Positions 16,560 to 26,355 of a DNA stretch of 64,000 bases are shown here, in pieces. Origin of the DNA: Burkholderia pyrrocinia (lineage in GTDB: Bacteria > Pseudomonadota > Gammaproteobacteria > Burkholderiales > Burkholderiaceae); the NCBI RefSeq assembly GCF_003330765.1, contig NZ_CP024903.1, positions 248,001 through 312,000 on the forward strand. The letters are read 5' to 3'. How positions within the stretch are numbered: the first letter of the stretch is position 1; the number at the start of each line of letters is the position of its first letter. The notes beneath the pieces were generated by a model. It saw only the letters and a program-made list of their open reading frames with translations, was not told the origin of the DNA and ran no database searches. Made by a program: the position numbers and the translations under genes.

Positions 16560-17291
16560 ATGAGCGAAACGGCAGCACTGGAAGAAGAGGACGTCGTCGT
16601 CACGGCGTTGCAAGGGTTCTCGCTGGACGAGAGCCGGTCGTATACGGAGCAGGTGCACGCGCTGCTGCGCCACGCGATCGTGCGCGGCGCGCTGCCGCCG
16701 CGCACCGCGCTGTCGGAGGCAGTGATTTCCACGACGATCAAGGTCAGCCGCACGCCGGTGCGCGAAGCGTTCGCGCAGCTTGCCGACGAGCGGCTCGTGC
16801 AGATCTACCGGAAGGTCGGCACGCTGGTCGCGCCGATTCCGGTGTCGATCCTCGAGGAAGGGCGGTTCGCGCGCAGCACGCTCGAATGCGCGAACCACGT
16901 CGAGCTCGCGCAGAAGATCACGCCGGAGCAACTCACGGAGCTGTCGCGGATCATCGACGCGCAGCGCGCGGCCGTGGCCGCGCGCGATGTCGAAGCGTTC
17001 TTCGATCTCGACGAGGCGATGCACGGCCGGATGTTCGCGTTCGCGGGCCGGCCGCACGTGTGGGAAATGCTGCAGCCGATGAAGCGCCAGTTTGACCGCG
17101 TGCGCTGGCTGCTGCTCGACCGCGTCGAGGATCACGCGCGCCGCGCGCTGCAGGAGCACGAACAGATCCTCGCGCATATCGCGTCGCGCAACATGGCGCT
17201 CCTCGGCGCGGCGGTCGCGATGCACGTCGACCGGATCGGCTCGCATCTGCCGGAAGTGCGCAGCCGCGCGCCCCATTACTTTGTCGACTGA
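16560..17291 (+). CDS. GntR/FadR-family transcriptional regulator
   Basis: A 243-residue regulator. The N-terminal winged helix (about residues 20-90) has QVHALLRHAIVRGALPPRTAL and VSRTPVREAFAQLADERLVQ, the GntR signature. A FadR-type all-helical FCD domain follows (about 95-235), with FDLDEAMHGRMFAFAGRPHVWEM, including the metal/ligand-binding D-x3-H pattern. Longer in-frame starts exist at 16521, inside the operator, and at 16395; 16560 gives the usual family length. It heads the rightward sugar-acid operon and probably controls both directions through the two 13-bp sites. Confidence 0.9.
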   Translation: MSETAALEEEDVVVTALQGFSLDESRSYTEQVHALLRHAIVRGALPPRTALSEAVISTTIKVSRTPVREAFAQLADERLVQIYRKVGTLVAPIPVSILEEGRFARSTLECANHVELAQKITPEQLTELSRIIDAQRAAVAARDVEAFFDLDEAMHGRMFAFAGRPHVWEMLQPMKRQFDRVRWLLLDRVEDHARRALQEHEQILAHIASRNMALLGAAVAMHVDRIGSHLPEVRSRAPHYFVD

Positions 17292-17312
17292 ACCGCCCGC
17301 TGGAGGAGCGCA

Positions 17313-18521
17313 GTGAAAATCGAACGCTTGCAGACCATCGTCACGTGTCCGGGCCGGAACTTCGTGACGGTGAAGATCGTGACCGACGAAGGCATCTACG
17401 GCCTCGGCGACGCGACGCTCAACGGGCGCGAGCTTGCCGTGCGCGCGTATCTGGAAGATCACGTGTTTCCGTGCCTGGTCGGCCGCGACCCGCGCAACAT
17501 CGAGGACATCTGGCAATACCTGTATCGCGGCGCGTACTGGCGGCGCGGGCCCGTGACGATGACGGCGATCGCCGCGATCGACATGGCGCTGTGGGACATC
17601 AAGGGCAAGCTCGCCGGCATGCCTGTCTACCAGCTGCTCGGCGGCAAGAGCCGCGACGGGCTGATGGTGTACGGCCACGCGAACGGGCGCGATCATGAGG
17701 AAGCGGTCGACGCGGTGCGCGCGCATATCGAGGAAGGCTTTCGCGCGATACGCGTGCAGTCGGGCGTGCCGGGGCTCGACAAGGTGTACGGCGTCGGCAA
17801 GACGGCCGGCGCGTACGAGCCGGCCGAGAAGGGGCTGCCGCCCGAGGAGCCGTGGGACACCGCGCTCTACCTGCGCCACACGCCGGAACTGTTCCGCAAG
17901 GTGCGCGAAGCGGTCGGCGACGCGCCGCACCTGCTGCACGACGCGCATCACCGTCTCACGCCGATCGAGGCCGCGCGGCTCGGCCGCGATCTCGAGCCGC
18001 ATCGGCTGTTCTGGCTCGAGGACGCGACGCCCGCGGAGAACCAGGACGCGTTCCGCCTGATCCGCCAGCACACGACGACGCCGCTCGCGGTCGGCGAGGT
18101 ATTCAACTCGATCTGGGACTGCAAGGATTTGATCCGCGATCAGTTGATCGACTACATCCGCGCGACGATCGTGCATGCGGGCGGGATCACGCACGTGCGG
18201 CGCATTGCCGACTACGCGGCGATGTACCAGGTGCGCACGGGCTTTCACGGCGCGACCGACCTGTCGCCCGTCTGCATGGCGGCGGCGGTGAACTTCGGAC
18301 TGTGGGCGCCGAACTTCGGCATCCAGGAACTGATGCCGCACAGCCCGCTGACCGATGAAGTGTTTCCGCACAGCTACCGCTTCGACGACGGCTATCTCGT
18401 GATGGACGACGTGCCGGGCCTCGGCGTCGACATCGACGAGACGCTGGCCGCGAAATACCCGTACGAGCGCGCGTACCTGCCGGTCGCCCGGCTGCGCGAC
18501 GGCTCGATGTGGAACTGGTAA
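17313..18521 (+). CDS. manD: D-mannonate dehydratase, ManD/RspA type
   Basis: A 402-residue enolase-superfamily protein. It has the capping domain at the N terminus ([20 protein letters not shown]) and a barrel with metal-ligand segments [23 protein letters not shown] and [26 protein letters not shown] is characteristic of ManD/RspA. ManD converts D-mannonate to 2-keto-3-deoxygluconate; some RspA relatives act weakly on several sugar acids. The start is GTG with a GGAGGAG site seven bases upstream. Pairing with the divergent UxuB-like reductase supports a hexuronate route. Some uncertainty remains between a true ManD and a low-activity RspA. Confidence 0.85.
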   Translation: MKIERLQTIVTCPGRNFVTVKIVTDEGIYGLGDATLNGRELAVRAYLEDHVFPCLVGRDPRNIEDIWQYLYRGAYWRRGPVTMTAIAAIDMALWDIKGKLAGMPVYQLLGGKSRDGLMVYGHANGRDHEEAVDAVRAHIEEGFRAIRVQSGVPGLDKVYGVGKTAGAYEPAEKGLPPEEPWDTALYLRHTPELFRKVREAVGDAPHLLHDAHHRLTPIEAARLGRDLEPHRLFWLEDATPAENQDAFRLIRQHTTTPLAVGEVFNSIWDCKDLIRDQLIDYIRATIVHAGGITHVRRIADYAAMYQVRTGFHGATDLSPVCMAAAVNFGLWAPNFGIQELMPHSPLTDEVFPHSYRFDDGYLVMDDVPGLGVDIDETLAAKYPYERAYLPVARLRDGSMWNW

Positions 18522-18549
18522 GCCGGAAGATCCGAAGGAGAAAACCGAA

Positions 18550-19581
18550 ATGTTGAGCGTCGTTGTCGATCGTCCGAACAGCATGAGCGTGCGCGAGGTG
18601 CCGCTGCCTGTGCCCGCCACCGGCGAAGTGCGCGTGAAGGTCCGCTATGCGGGCATCTGCGGGTCGGACCTGCATATCTTTCACGGCAAGAACCCGTTCG
18701 TGTCGTACCCGCGCATCATCGGCCACGAATTCGTCGGGACGATCGAGTCGCTCGGCGCGGGCGTCGATGCCGCACGGCTCGGCGAGACCGTCGCGGTCGA
18801 TCCGGTGATCAGTTGCGGGCATTGTCATGCGTGCACGATCGGCCGGCGCAACGTGTGCCGGCACCTGACCGTGCTCGGCGTGCATCGTGACGGCGGCTTC
18901 AGCCAGTACACGTGCGTGCCGGCCGGCAATGCGTACCGGATCCCGGACGAGATCGCCGATACGTGTGCGGCGATCGTCGAGCCGTTCGCGGTGGCCGCGA
19001 ACGCGACGTCGCGCACCGGCGTGCTGCCGGGCGATGTCGCGCTGATCTATGGCGCCGGCACCGTCGGGCTGACGATCCTGCAGGTGCTCAAGCGCGTGTA
19101 CGGCATTCGCGCATTCATCACCGATCGGCTCGACGCGCGGCTGCAGCTCGCGCGCAAGTGCGGCGCGGCGAAGGACGAGATCATCAACACGAGCGTCGAG
19201 TCGCTGCCCGATGCGCTCGAGCAGCGGGGCGTCGACGGCGGCCCGACGCTGATCTTCGATGCGGTCTGCCACCCGTCGATTCTCGAGGAGGCCGTGAAGA
19301 TCGCCGCGCCGGCGGGCCGGATCGGCGTGCTCGGCTTCTCGTCGGAACCGTCCGCGATCGTGCAGGCGGAGCTGACGAAGAAGGAGCTGACGCTGGCCGC
19401 GTCGCGGCTCAATTGCGCGATGTTCCCGCAGGTGATCGACTGGATCGGCCAGGGGCTGATCCAGCCCGAGCACATCGTCACGCACAAGGTGAGCTTTCGC
19501 GACGTCGCGCAGGCGTTCGAGATGGCCGAGCGCAATCCCGCGGAGAGTTGCAAGATCCTGCTCGATTTCGCGGGCGGTTGA
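18550..19581 (+). CDS. Zinc-dependent alcohol dehydrogenase, RspB/idonate-dehydrogenase like
   Basis: This 343-residue medium-chain dehydrogenase has the catalytic zinc ligands in YAGICGSDLHIFHG and IIGHEFVG. The structural zinc site is the four-Cys lobe (SCGHCHACTIGRRNVC), and the nucleotide site is ALIYGAGTVGLTILQVL. It groups with RspB, L-idonate 5-dehydrogenase and threonine dehydrogenase. It follows manD by 28 bp, as rspB follows rspA in E. coli, and probably oxidises a sugar-acid alcohol with NAD. The substrate cannot be fixed from sequence. Confidence 0.85.
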   Translation: MLSVVVDRPNSMSVREVPLPVPATGEVRVKVRYAGICGSDLHIFHGKNPFVSYPRIIGHEFVGTIESLGAGVDAARLGETVAVDPVISCGHCHACTIGRRNVCRHLTVLGVHRDGGFSQYTCVPAGNAYRIPDEIADTCAAIVEPFAVAANATSRTGVLPGDVALIYGAGTVGLTILQVLKRVYGIRAFITDRLDARLQLARKCGAAKDEIINTSVESLPDALEQRGVDGGPTLIFDAVCHPSILEEAVKIAAPAGRIGVLGFSSEPSAIVQAELTKKELTLAASRLNCAMFPQVIDWIGQGLIQPEHIVTHKVSFRDVAQAFEMAERNPAESCKILLDFAGG

Positions 19582-19649
19582 TGCCGGCTGCCGGCTACCG
19601 GCCAGCCCGTCGGTAGACGGAATCAATAAAACATCAGGAGACAGACACC

Positions 19650-20684
19650 ATGGCCCGGGTTTCGTTTGATGAAATGCAGGGTGCCATTCATTTGGCACTC
19701 TTGAATGCCGGCATGAACGAACGCGACGCCGGAATCTGTGCTCGGGTTCACGCCGAATCGACTTGCGACGGCGTCAATTCCCACGGCATCAATCGTGTCG
19801 CGCGCTTCGTCGACTACGTCAGGAAGGGCTGGGTGAACCTGGCGGGGGCACCGGCGCCGGTCAAGCAGTTCGGCGCCATCGAGATTCTCGACGGCAATCG
19901 CGGCCCGGGCATTCTCAACGCGCTGTCCGCGACGGAGCGGGCGATGGAGATTGCCGACGCGCAAGGCGTCGGCATCGTCGCGCTGCGCAACACGACGCAC
20001 TGGATGCGCGGCGGAACCTATGGCTGGCATGCGGCGGATCGCGGCTACATCGCGATCTGCTGGACGAACACCGAATCGTGCATGCCGGGTTGGGGCGGCA
20101 GGAATCCGCGCGTCGGCAACAACCCGTTCGTGATGGCCGTGCCGCGCGAGAAAGGCCATATCGTGCTCGACATGGCGATGTCGCAGTATTCGTACGGAAA
20201 ACTGCAGGCAACCCGGCTCAAGGGCAAGAACATGCCGTTCCCCGCCGGCTTCGACAGCGAGGGGAAGCTGACCGTCGAGCCAGGTCCGATCGAAGCGTCG
20301 ATGCGGATTCTGCCGATGGGCTATTGGAAGGGATCGGGATTCGCGATCATGCTCGACGTGCTGGCGGCCGTGTTGTCGGAAGGGATCGCGACGAACGGGA
20401 TCGACGCCGTGCGACAGGGAAGCTGTACGGGCTGCTCGCAGATCTTCATCCTGATCGATCCGCGCAAGCTCGGCGGCGAAGCGTTCACGAACACGGTGGC
20501 CGACAGCGTGGCCGACTACGTGAATGGATCGGAGCACGCGGAAGACAGCGGCGAGGTGCTCTACCCGGGGCAGAGCGCGCTCAGGACCCGCATCGAGCAG
20601 AAACAGCATGGCATTGCCGTCGATGACGGCATCTGGGCCGAGGTGTGCTCGCTCGCACAGGCAGGCGCGCTGTCCGCTTCCTGA
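19650..20684 (+). CDS. Malate/lactate-dehydrogenase family reductase, 2,3-diketogulonate reductase (DlgD) like
   Basis: A 344-residue member of the type-2 malate/L-lactate/ureidoglycolate dehydrogenase family. Key segments are CDGVNSHGINRVARFVDYV, with the catalytic His in NSHG, NTTHWMRGGTYGW, and GNNPFVMAVP. The pattern best matches YiaK/DlgD (3-dehydro-L-gulonate 2-dehydrogenase), which uses NADH on 2,3-diketo-L-gulonate. GGAG precedes the ATG. Position between the RspB-like dehydrogenase and an MFS transporter supports sugar-acid catabolism. Confidence 0.85.
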   Translation: MARVSFDEMQGAIHLALLNAGMNERDAGICARVHAESTCDGVNSHGINRVARFVDYVRKGWVNLAGAPAPVKQFGAIEILDGNRGPGILNALSATERAMEIADAQGVGIVALRNTTHWMRGGTYGWHAADRGYIAICWTNTESCMPGWGGRNPRVGNNPFVMAVPREKGHIVLDMAMSQYSYGKLQATRLKGKNMPFPAGFDSEGKLTVEPGPIEASMRILPMGYWKGSGFAIMLDVLAAVLSEGIATNGIDAVRQGSCTGCSQIFILIDPRKLGGEAFTNTVADSVADYVNGSEHAEDSGEVLYPGQSALRTRIEQKQHGIAVDDGIWAEVCSLAQAGALSAS

Positions 20685-20793
20685 CGCGGTGCCGGCAGGC
20701 GCCCCTCACCGGCGCGCGCAACATGCGGAAGGCATGGGCGCGAAGGTCGGTCCGATCGCAGGATAGATCGTGTTTTCATCGGGAGAACTGATC

Positions 20794-22083
20794 ATGAAGG
20801 CGGATGTCGCGCTTGCGCTGGACGCAGGCATCGAGATGGAGCAGGAAGACGCGTTGTACCGGAAGGTGATACACAGGATCGTCCCGCTGTTCTTCATCGG
20901 GTTCATCATGTCCTATCTCGACCGGGTCAATATCGGCTTTGCGAAATTGCAGATGACGGCCGATTTCGGCCTGACGAACACGTCGTTCGCGCTCGGCGCC
21001 AGCGTGTTCTTCTGGGGCTACATGCTGTTCGAGATTCCGAGCAACCTGGTCCTCCGGCGGGTCGGCGCACGGGCGTGGATCGCGCGGATCATGATCACGT
21101 GGGGGATCGTGTCGATCCTGATGGTGTTCTCGAAGAACCCGACCGCGTTCTATTCGCTGCGCTTCCTGCTGGGTGTCTGCGAGGCCGGCTTCGTGCCGGG
21201 CGTGATGTACTACACCAATACGTGGCTGCCGGCGCGGCGCCAGAGCGGGATGTATTCGTTGTTCCTGATGGCGCTGCCGATCGCGGTGATGTTCGGCGCG
21301 CCGCTGTCGGGCGCGATCATGGACACGCTGGGCGGCGTGGCTGGCATCAAAGGATGGCAGTGGTTGTTCCTGATCGAAGGCCTGCCGTCCGTGGCGCTGG
21401 GCATCGTCATCCTGATACTGCTGCGAAACAAGCCGGCCGACGTCGACTGGCTGACGCCGAGCGAGAAGCGGATCATCGAGTCGAACGTCGCGAAGGAGGC
21501 CGCGCTCAAGTCGCATCGCGTGGCCGACGCGTTCCGATCCCCGAAAATCTATGCGCTGATCGTGGTGATGATCCTGTTCAACACGGGATTCTATGGGCTG
21601 ACGTTCTGGATGCCGACGCTCTTTCACGATGCCGGGATCGCGAACAGCTTCGGTGTCGGATTGTTGACGGCGATTCCGTTTGGTGTCGCGGCGATCTGCA
21701 TGTACGTGAACGCCAAGCGTGCGGAGAAATCCGGCCGCTTGCGCCGGCATGGCGTGGTGCCCGTTCTGCTGGCCTCTATCGGCCTGTTTCTCGCGACCTA
21801 TGCGCACGACAGCTTCTGGTTTTCATTGGTCATGCTGACGGTCGCGACCTCGGGCATCCTGTCGCTGATGCCGATCTACTGGACGCTGCCGGGGCGCGTG
21901 CTGTCGGGCGCGGCAGCGGCGGCCGGCCTGGCGCTGATCAATTCGTGCGGGAGCCTGTCGGGCGTACTCGGCTCGCTGATCATCGGCTATGCGGGCATCC
22001 GGACCGGCATGTACATCCTCGCCGGCTTCCTGTTGCTGTGCGCCGTCGTGTTCTACCGGGTCTGTCCGTCCAGGGTGGAGTGA
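20794..22083 (+). CDS. MFS transporter, ACS family (second sugar-acid carrier)
   Basis: A 429-residue protein with about twelve membrane spans. The signature YLDRVNIGFAKLQM after the first helix and the long central loop are typical of ACS-family symporters for organic acids and sugar acids. The start at 20794 has GGGAGA seven bases upstream. A GTG at 20770 in the same frame lacks a site. It ends the rightward operon and is convergent with the TonB receptor (36 bp between stops). Having two ACS carriers in one locus suggests two substrates or different affinities. Confidence 0.88.
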   Translation: MKADVALALDAGIEMEQEDALYRKVIHRIVPLFFIGFIMSYLDRVNIGFAKLQMTADFGLTNTSFALGASVFFWGYMLFEIPSNLVLRRVGARAWIARIMITWGIVSILMVFSKNPTAFYSLRFLLGVCEAGFVPGVMYYTNTWLPARRQSGMYSLFLMALPIAVMFGAPLSGAIMDTLGGVAGIKGWQWLFLIEGLPSVALGIVILILLRNKPADVDWLTPSEKRIIESNVAKEAALKSHRVADAFRSPKIYALIVVMILFNTGFYGLTFWMPTLFHDAGIANSFGVGLLTAIPFGVAAICMYVNAKRAEKSGRLRRHGVVPVLLASIGLFLATYAHDSFWFSLVMLTVATSGILSLMPIYWTLPGRVLSGAAAAAGLALINSCGSLSGVLGSLIIGYAGIRTGMYILAGFLLLCAVVFYRVCPSRVE

Positions 22084-22119
22084 CGGGGCGGCAGGGCGCG
22101 CACGCCGGCCGCCACCGGC

Positions 22120-24309
22120 TCAGAACGAAACGGTCGTCGTCAGCGTGACGAGCCGCGGCTCGCCGACCGCGACGATCAGGTTGTTGTTGCTCGACGGGTA
22201 GTAGGTCTTGTCGAGCAGGTTCTTCACGTTGAGCTGGACGCGAGTCGGGAACTTGCCGATCGTCGTTTCGTAGGCCGCGAACGCGTCGACGGTCACGTAG
22301 CCGGGCAGCGTGAAGCTGTTCGCGGTGTCGCCGGCGCGTGCGCCGACCAGGCGTGCGCCGCCGCCGAAGCGCCAGCGGCCAGGCAGGTTCGCGATGGCCG
22401 TGTCAACCACCGCGAACAGGCTGCCCGTGTGGCGCGCGACGTTGACGAGCGGCGTGTTGCTGTCGCGATCGGTCGCGTTCGTATACGCGTAGCTGCCGAT
22501 TACGCTCAGGTGACGCGTGATCTGCCCGGCGACGTCGAGTTCGATCCCGCGCGAGCGCGCGGTGCCGATCGTCGACGTGAGGTCACCCACCGTGACCGCG
22601 ACGTTGCGCTTGTCGATCTGGTAGACCGCGAGCGTGCCCGTGATCGCGGGCTTCGGGCTGAACTTCAGCCCGGCCTCGAGCACGCGGCCGTATTCCGGCG
22701 CGAGCGGCGCGGCGACGTTCGATGCGACGTTCGGCTTGAACGAGCGGCTCGCGTTCGCATACGCGGTCAACGCCGGCGTGAGCGCATACGCGAGCCCGAA
22801 CTGCGGCAGCCAGACGTTGCCGCGCGAGCGGTCGGCGAACGCAAACGGCCGCCCCATCCCCGATTCCTGCTGCCAGGTTTCCCGGCGCAGGCCGCCCACG
22901 GCGGTCAGACGGTCGGTGAGCTTCACAGAGTCCTGCACGATCATCGAATACGCATGCACCACCGACCGCGAATCGCTTTGCTTCGCGTTTGGCGTGCCGC
23001 CCGGTGCGAGCAGGCCGTACACGGGATCATAGAGATTGAAGCCTTGCGTCGCCTTGCCGCGGATCGTATCGCCACGGAAGCTGCGCTGCCGCTCGTATTC
23101 ACCGCCGACGTAGATCGCGTGGTTCATGCCGGCGAGCGTCACGTTGCCGAGCAGGCCGAGCGTGGCGATCTGGTCGGAGTCGTTGCGCCCGAGGTTCGCA
23201 TCGGACGTGCGCGCCAGCGCGCCGGTCGTGCTGTTGAACGCGGTGGCGCGCGTGATGAACTGGTCGTAGCGGTCGCGGCCCCAGCCGTAGGTCGCGCGCA
23301 CGCGCCATGCGTCGGAGAAGCGATGCTCGATCCGCGCACGCAGCGTTTCCTGGATGCCGCTGCTCTGCGACCACGCTTCCTCGTAGCGGCGATAGCGCAG
23401 CGCATCGTCGGGGCGGCCGTTCACGAGCACGGTGCCGCGATCGAACGGCATCGTGTAGTCGACGTACTGGTAGCTGACGTCGATCGACGTGTTCGCGTCA
23501 TGCCACGAGAGCGCGGGCGCGATCAGCGCGTTGCGTTCGCGGCCGAAGCTGCGCCAGTAGCGGCTCGTGTCGTATTCGCCGGTCAACCGGAACGCGAGCG
23601 TCCCGCCCGCGACCTGGCCCGGCTTGCCGAGCGGGCCCGTGAGATCGAACAGCGCGCTGCTGCCGCCGTGGCTCGTGCGCGACGCGGAGATCGAGCCGCC
23701 GAACGTATCTTCCGGCTTGCGCGTGACGAGGTTGATCACGCCGCCCGGATCCTGCATCCCGTAGAGCAGCGAAGCGGGGCCCTTCAGCACTTCGACACGG
23801 TCGATCGTCGCGAGATAGCTGTGCAGCACCGGCGTGCGCACGCCGTCGACGAGCACGGAGCCGTCGTTGTTCGACCCGAAGCCGCGCTTGATGAACGCGT
23901 CGCGCGTGCCGCCGAGCGTGTTCGTCTGCGTGACGCCGCTGATGTTGCCGAGCACGTCGTCGAGCGAGTGGGCCTGCTGGTCCTGCATCACGGTGCTGCT
24001 GACCACCGCGACCGATTGCGGAATCTCCTTGAGCGGACGGTCGTCGCCGCCCGCGATGCTGGTGGTGCGCGGCTGATAGCCGATGGTCGGATCGGCGGCC
24101 GCCGATGCGTTGACGCTGATGGCCGGGAGTTCGTGTTCGGCCGGCGTCGCGGGCGCGGGCGCGGATGCGGAAGCGGCGGGCTCGGCGTTGGCGTGTTCAG
24201 CGGCGGATGCATGCGAGCCGCTTGCGACGCAAAGGGTGATCAGGGTAGGCAGGCTCGTGCGCCATGGACGAAGGGTCCGGGCGCGGCGGGGCGTTCGACG
24301 GGATGGCAT
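22120..24309 (-). CDS. TonB-dependent siderophore receptor
   Basis: A 729-residue outer-membrane receptor. A long signal region is followed by the TonB-box-like ELPAISVNA, then a plug domain (about 75-200: LKEIPQSVAVVSSTVMQDQQ, VEVLKGPASLLYGMQDPGG) and a 22-strand barrel ending VTLTTTVSF. No N-terminal signalling (STN) domain is visible, so it should not control a sigma factor directly. The plug motifs are those of hydroxamate/ferrichrome-type siderophore receptors. A Fur box about 80 bases upstream indicates iron repression. The start lacks a strong ribosome site, so a nearby alternative is possible. Confidence 0.92.
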   Translation of the reverse strand: MPSRRTPRRARTLRPWRTSLPTLITLCVASGSHASAAEHANAEPAASASAPAPATPAEHELPAISVNASAAADPTIGYQPRTTSIAGGDDRPLKEIPQSVAVVSSTVMQDQQAHSLDDVLGNISGVTQTNTLGGTRDAFIKRGFGSNNDGSVLVDGVRTPVLHSYLATIDRVEVLKGPASLLYGMQDPGGVINLVTRKPEDTFGGSISASRTSHGGSSALFDLTGPLGKPGQVAGGTLAFRLTGEYDTSRYWRSFGRERNALIAPALSWHDANTSIDVSYQYVDYTMPFDRGTVLVNGRPDDALRYRRYEEAWSQSSGIQETLRARIEHRFSDAWRVRATYGWGRDRYDQFITRATAFNSTTGALARTSDANLGRNDSDQIATLGLLGNVTLAGMNHAIYVGGEYERQRSFRGDTIRGKATQGFNLYDPVYGLLAPGGTPNAKQSDSRSVVHAYSMIVQDSVKLTDRLTAVGGLRRETWQQESGMGRPFAFADRSRGNVWLPQFGLAYALTPALTAYANASRSFKPNVASNVAAPLAPEYGRVLEAGLKFSPKPAITGTLAVYQIDKRNVAVTVGDLTSTIGTARSRGIELDVAGQITRHLSVIGSYAYTNATDRDSNTPLVNVARHTGSLFAVVDTAIANLPGRWRFGGGARLVGARAGDTANSFTLPGYVTVDAFAAYETTIGKFPTRVQLNVKNLLDKTYYPSSNNNLIVAVGEPRLVTLTTTVSF

Positions 24310-24390
24310 GAATCGATGCAGGACGGAGTGCTAAGGATCGTGTCGCGGGCCGCCGCGCTTCGCGGCAACAGGGATGTGCATGATATAGGT

Positions 24391-24403
24391 AATGATAATC
24401 ATT
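24391..24403 (-). promoter_or_regulatory. Fur box
   Basis: AATGATAATCATT is a perfect 6-1-6 palindrome and the core of the Fur consensus GATAATGATAATCATTATC. It lies 82-94 bases before the TonB receptor start, in the promoter position. Confidence 0.8.
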
Positions 24404-24703
24404 TGCAATTGTAATGAGGCGATCGACACCATGCGGGCCTTGGTTGCCGGGCCGTCGGCCGTCTGCTACCGTAGCGGCCAAAATCAGATGCAGTGAAATT
24501 CAATGAGAGCCGGGGGCCGCACCATGTCATCTTCCTGTCACGTCGCGTTCAGCGCGACGCTACGCACCGCGCACGACCATGCGGCTGGTGAAGTGATCGC
24601 AGCCGTGTTCCGCCATTCGAACGATTAAAGCAACGGAAGCGAATGAGCCGGCGAAGCGCCGCCTTCAATCACTTCAACCACCAGCCTGACGGGAGACCAC
24701 CCA

Positions 24704-25138
24704 ATGAAAAAGATTTCCGCGCCGTTCGCGGCGGCCGCGCTTGCGGCGTGCGCGATGCTGGCGGGCGTTCATCAGAATGCCTGCGCCGAGCCCGCGATCG
24801 ACGCGCATTACGGCGTCGTGATCGAGGCCTATACGCAGGACATGGCCACCGCGAAGACGAAATACGACGGCAAGCGCCTCGCGTTCGTTGGCGCGGTGAT
24901 CCGGATGGGCAGCGATCCGGGCGGCACGTACTTCGGCGCGCTGACGACCGACGGCGGGCAATTCGACACGCATTTCGACGTGGCCGATCAGGCCGCGTTG
25001 AAGCCGAAATTCCCCGGCGGCGAGATCAAGCCGTTCACGGCGTCCGCGAATTTCCGGTTCAGTTGCGTGAACGAAGGTTATATCGACGCGCCGGTGCTGC
25101 CGGGGTTGAAACTCTCGCATTGCCGGCTCGTCGATTGA
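24704..25138 (+). CDS. Exported OB-fold-like hypothetical protein (144 aa)
   Basis: A signal peptide (residues 1-28, MKKISAPFAAAALAACAML, cleavage near CAEP) is followed by a small domain. That domain contains YGVVIEAYTQDMATAKTKYDGK, LAFVGAVIRMG and FRFSCVNEGYID, which resembles OB-fold tRNA_anti-like exported proteins. The function is unknown. GGGAGA precedes the ATG by eight bases. The 394 bases between the TonB receptor and this gene hold the Fur box and nothing else I can identify. Confidence 0.7.
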   Translation: MKKISAPFAAAALAACAMLAGVHQNACAEPAIDAHYGVVIEAYTQDMATAKTKYDGKRLAFVGAVIRMGSDPGGTYFGALTTDGGQFDTHFDVADQAALKPKFPGGEIKPFTASANFRFSCVNEGYIDAPVLPGLKLSHCRLVD

Positions 25139-25159
25139 TCGAGGTGCGGTGACCGGCGT

Positions 25160-26254
25160 TCAGAATTTCTGCTGGATGCCGGCCATCACGCCGAGCTGAT
25201 TCATCCCGGTGCCGACCGTCCCGCCGGCGGCGACCGCGTTCGCGGCCAGCACGCTGTTGAACATGTAGCCCACCGACGTATAGACGGTCGTCCGCTTCGA
25301 CAGGAAATAGTTCGCGCGACCGACGAGCAGCGTGGCGTTCGTGCCGCCTTCAGCGCTTTCGCGTCGTTGCAGGTAACGCACGCCCTGGACGTCGAGCGCG
25401 AGGTAGGGCGTCGCGTAGTACGTGCCGCCGGCAAACACGATGTCGGCTTGCAGGTGTCCGGCCGCCGCGAGGTTGCGGCGGATCCACCCGGCGCCCAGTT
25501 TCGCGGGGCCGATCTTGACGTAGCCGGCGACGATGTCGCGCGTGTCGGTGTACGCCGGATTGTTCAGCGGCGCGAGCGCACCGCCGCCGCCGCGCATCAC
25601 GTCGTGCGATGCGGCCAGCCCGAAATTACTGGCGTCGTAGGCGATCATCGCCGTGTATTGGCGGCAGGCGACGATATCGCCGGGCACCTGTCCGGCGCAG
25701 CCCGTCGCCGACGGTCCTGCCGGCCCGGCCGCGTCGCGGCCGAAACTGTAGGTGGCGCCGAGCGTCACGCCGTGGAACGTGCCCTTGTAGCCGATCGCAT
25801 TGTCGCTGCGCGCGTTCGGCAGATAGGAGTCGAAATCCGCCATCGAATGAATCGACGGACCGATCACGTCGGCATTGGTCAGCACGATCATCGACATGTT
25901 CATCTGGCGGCCGAGGGTCAGCGCGCCGAAGGGGCTGTTCACGCCCACGTTCGCCTGCCGCCCGAACAGGCGCCCGCCGTAGTTCAGCGCGCCGGTGCCG
26001 GGCTGGAAGCCGTTTTCGAGTACGAAGAAGGCCTGGTAGCCGCCGCCGAGATCCTCCGTGCCTCTCAGGCCCCAGCGTGACGGCACCTCGCCGGTCAGCG
26101 TCGGCATCCCGGTGAACGACCCGCCGTGCGCGGCGTTGTTGTAGTAGGACACGCCGGTATCGATGATCCCGTACAGCGTGACGCTGCTTTGCGCGCAGGC
26201 CGGTCCGGCCAGTGCCATCGCCGTCGCGAGTGCGGCGCCCAGTTTCGTTTTCAT
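25160..26254 (-). CDS. Gram-negative trimeric porin of the aromatic operon
   Basis: A 364-residue porin with a signal peptide (about 1-21, ending PACA). QSSVTLYGIIDTGVSYYNN, RWGLRGTEDLGGGYQAFFVLENGF and terminal QQKF are the standard beta-proteobacterial porin marks. GGAG is eight bases before the ATG. It is the last gene of the leftward cluster that begins with vanA, and probably admits the aromatic substrate. It differs clearly from the porin at 6053, so they are not recent duplicates. Confidence 0.92.
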   Translation of the reverse strand: MKTKLGAALATAMALAGPACAQSSVTLYGIIDTGVSYYNNAAHGGSFTGMPTLTGEVPSRWGLRGTEDLGGGYQAFFVLENGFQPGTGALNYGGRLFGRQANVGVNSPFGALTLGRQMNMSMIVLTNADVIGPSIHSMADFDSYLPNARSDNAIGYKGTFHGVTLGATYSFGRDAAGPAGPSATGCAGQVPGDIVACRQYTAMIAYDASNFGLAASHDVMRGGGGALAPLNNPAYTDTRDIVAGYVKIGPAKLGAGWIRRNLAAAGHLQADIVFAGGTYYATPYLALDVQGVRYLQRRESAEGGTNATLLVGRANYFLSKRTTVYTSVGYMFNSVLAANAVAAGGTVGTGMNQLGVMAGIQQKF

Positions 26255-26301
26255 GGCTGTCTCCAAACAGTATGTAGATATACTTATCGTTTTTTTAGTG
26301 C

Positions 26302-26317
26302 CCCGGACATGTCCGGG
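26302..26317. promoter_or_regulatory. 16-bp perfect palindrome between transporter and porin
   Basis: CCCGGACATGTCCGGG lies between the transporter stop and the porin start. It is followed on the coding (minus) strand by an A-run rather than a T-run, so it does not look like a normal terminator; a regulator site or processing hairpin is possible. Confidence 0.4.
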
Positions 26318-26355
26318 ATACCGACGGGGATCGGCAGGACTGCGGGCGTCGCGCG

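Noticed and set aside
6053..26254. Possible recent duplication of the two porins.
   Set aside because: They share only the conserved strand motifs, differ in length (397 and 364 residues) and lie in unrelated contexts.
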